Below, piece after piece: positions 63,982 through 64,000 of a stretch of 64,000 nt of DNA. The position numbers and the translations under genes are program-made. The stretch covers positions 73,262 to 137,261 of the forward strand of contig NW_005200496.1 in NCBI RefSeq assembly GCF_000372725.1. Direction: 5' to 3'. How positions within the stretch are numbered: the stretch's first letter is position 1; every line of letters starts with the position of its first letter. Origin of the DNA: Emiliania huxleyi CCMP1516 (Eukaryota; Haptophyta; Isochrysidales; Noelaerhabdaceae). Under the pieces are notes generated by a model. The model was not told where the DNA came from, searched no databases, and was given only the letters and a program-made list of their open reading frames with translations.

Positions 63982-64000
63982 CTGGGGGGGGGGGGGGGGG

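Overview
The window looks like nuclear DNA of a GC-rich unicellular alga, most likely a haptophyte. Genes lie on both strands, there are no operons, and most genes are split by short introns of about 65-110 bases. Of the introns I could phase by eye, about 70% begin with GC rather than GT. Telomere-type TTAGGG arrays occur inside the sequence. Several products fit a photosynthetic, flagellated protist, but the species cannot be named from sequence alone. All gene models come from hand-reading of frames, splice sites and protein conservation. Where exon phases close exactly I say so.

Layout. 1-4.9 kb: a partial gene tail, a small membrane protein (-), an EF-hand exon (+) and a GA microsatellite. 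4.9-6.1 kb: serine O-acetyltransferase (-). 6.2-9.9 kb: repeat-dominated. 9.9-10.6 kb: a three-exon protein with an FtsH-like extracellular motif (+). 11.1-15.5 kb: a giant inverted repeat whose spacer holds an intact five-exon gene resembling the kinetochore protein Nnf1/PMF1 (-). 15.5-18.5 kb: a hypothetical gene, a fold-back element and a small TA-flanked inverted-repeat element. 18.9-25.0 kb: a hypothetical gene, an OCIA-like membrane protein, a WW-domain multi-pass membrane protein and an ankyrin/coiled-coil protein. 25.8-26.6 kb: an internal telomeric array and a MITE-like element. 27.0-35.6 kb: a small membrane protein, an ankyrin/TRP-type channel and a Golgi-type sulfotransferase. 36.3-40.4 kb: a C2/coiled-coil protein resembling the RPGRIP1 C-terminal domain and a helical repeat protein. 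43.0-45.9 kb: a p47-type SEP/UBX protein and IQ-motif/hypothetical exons. 48.7-54.0 kb: a two-RRM protein and a MATE transporter. 54.4-60.3 kb: a possibly broken membrane-protein gene, TRAPPC2L, a divergent SANT-like gene and a hypothetical gene. 61.5-62.3 kb: another inverted-repeat element. 63.2-64.0 kb: the 3' end of phosphoserine aminotransferase (-), running off the window.

The most interesting signal is not a gene. Many introns, in unrelated genes, carry at their 5' end (or elsewhere inside) a diverged copy of the start of the next exon or of the exon-exon junction. This is what intron birth by tandem duplication would leave. The SAT, MATE, TRP, sulfotransferase, RRM, p47 and WW genes all show it. 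A related case in the phosphoserine aminotransferase intron has an 18-base repeat spanning the 3' splice site on both sides of a telomeric array.

Functionally the genes are ordinary housekeeping and cell-biology genes: the serine-to-cysteine route (phosphoserine aminotransferase and serine acetyltransferase), vesicle traffic (TRAPPC2L, p47), transport (MATE, TRP), glycan sulfation and chromosome segregation. They do not form a cluster with a shared job.
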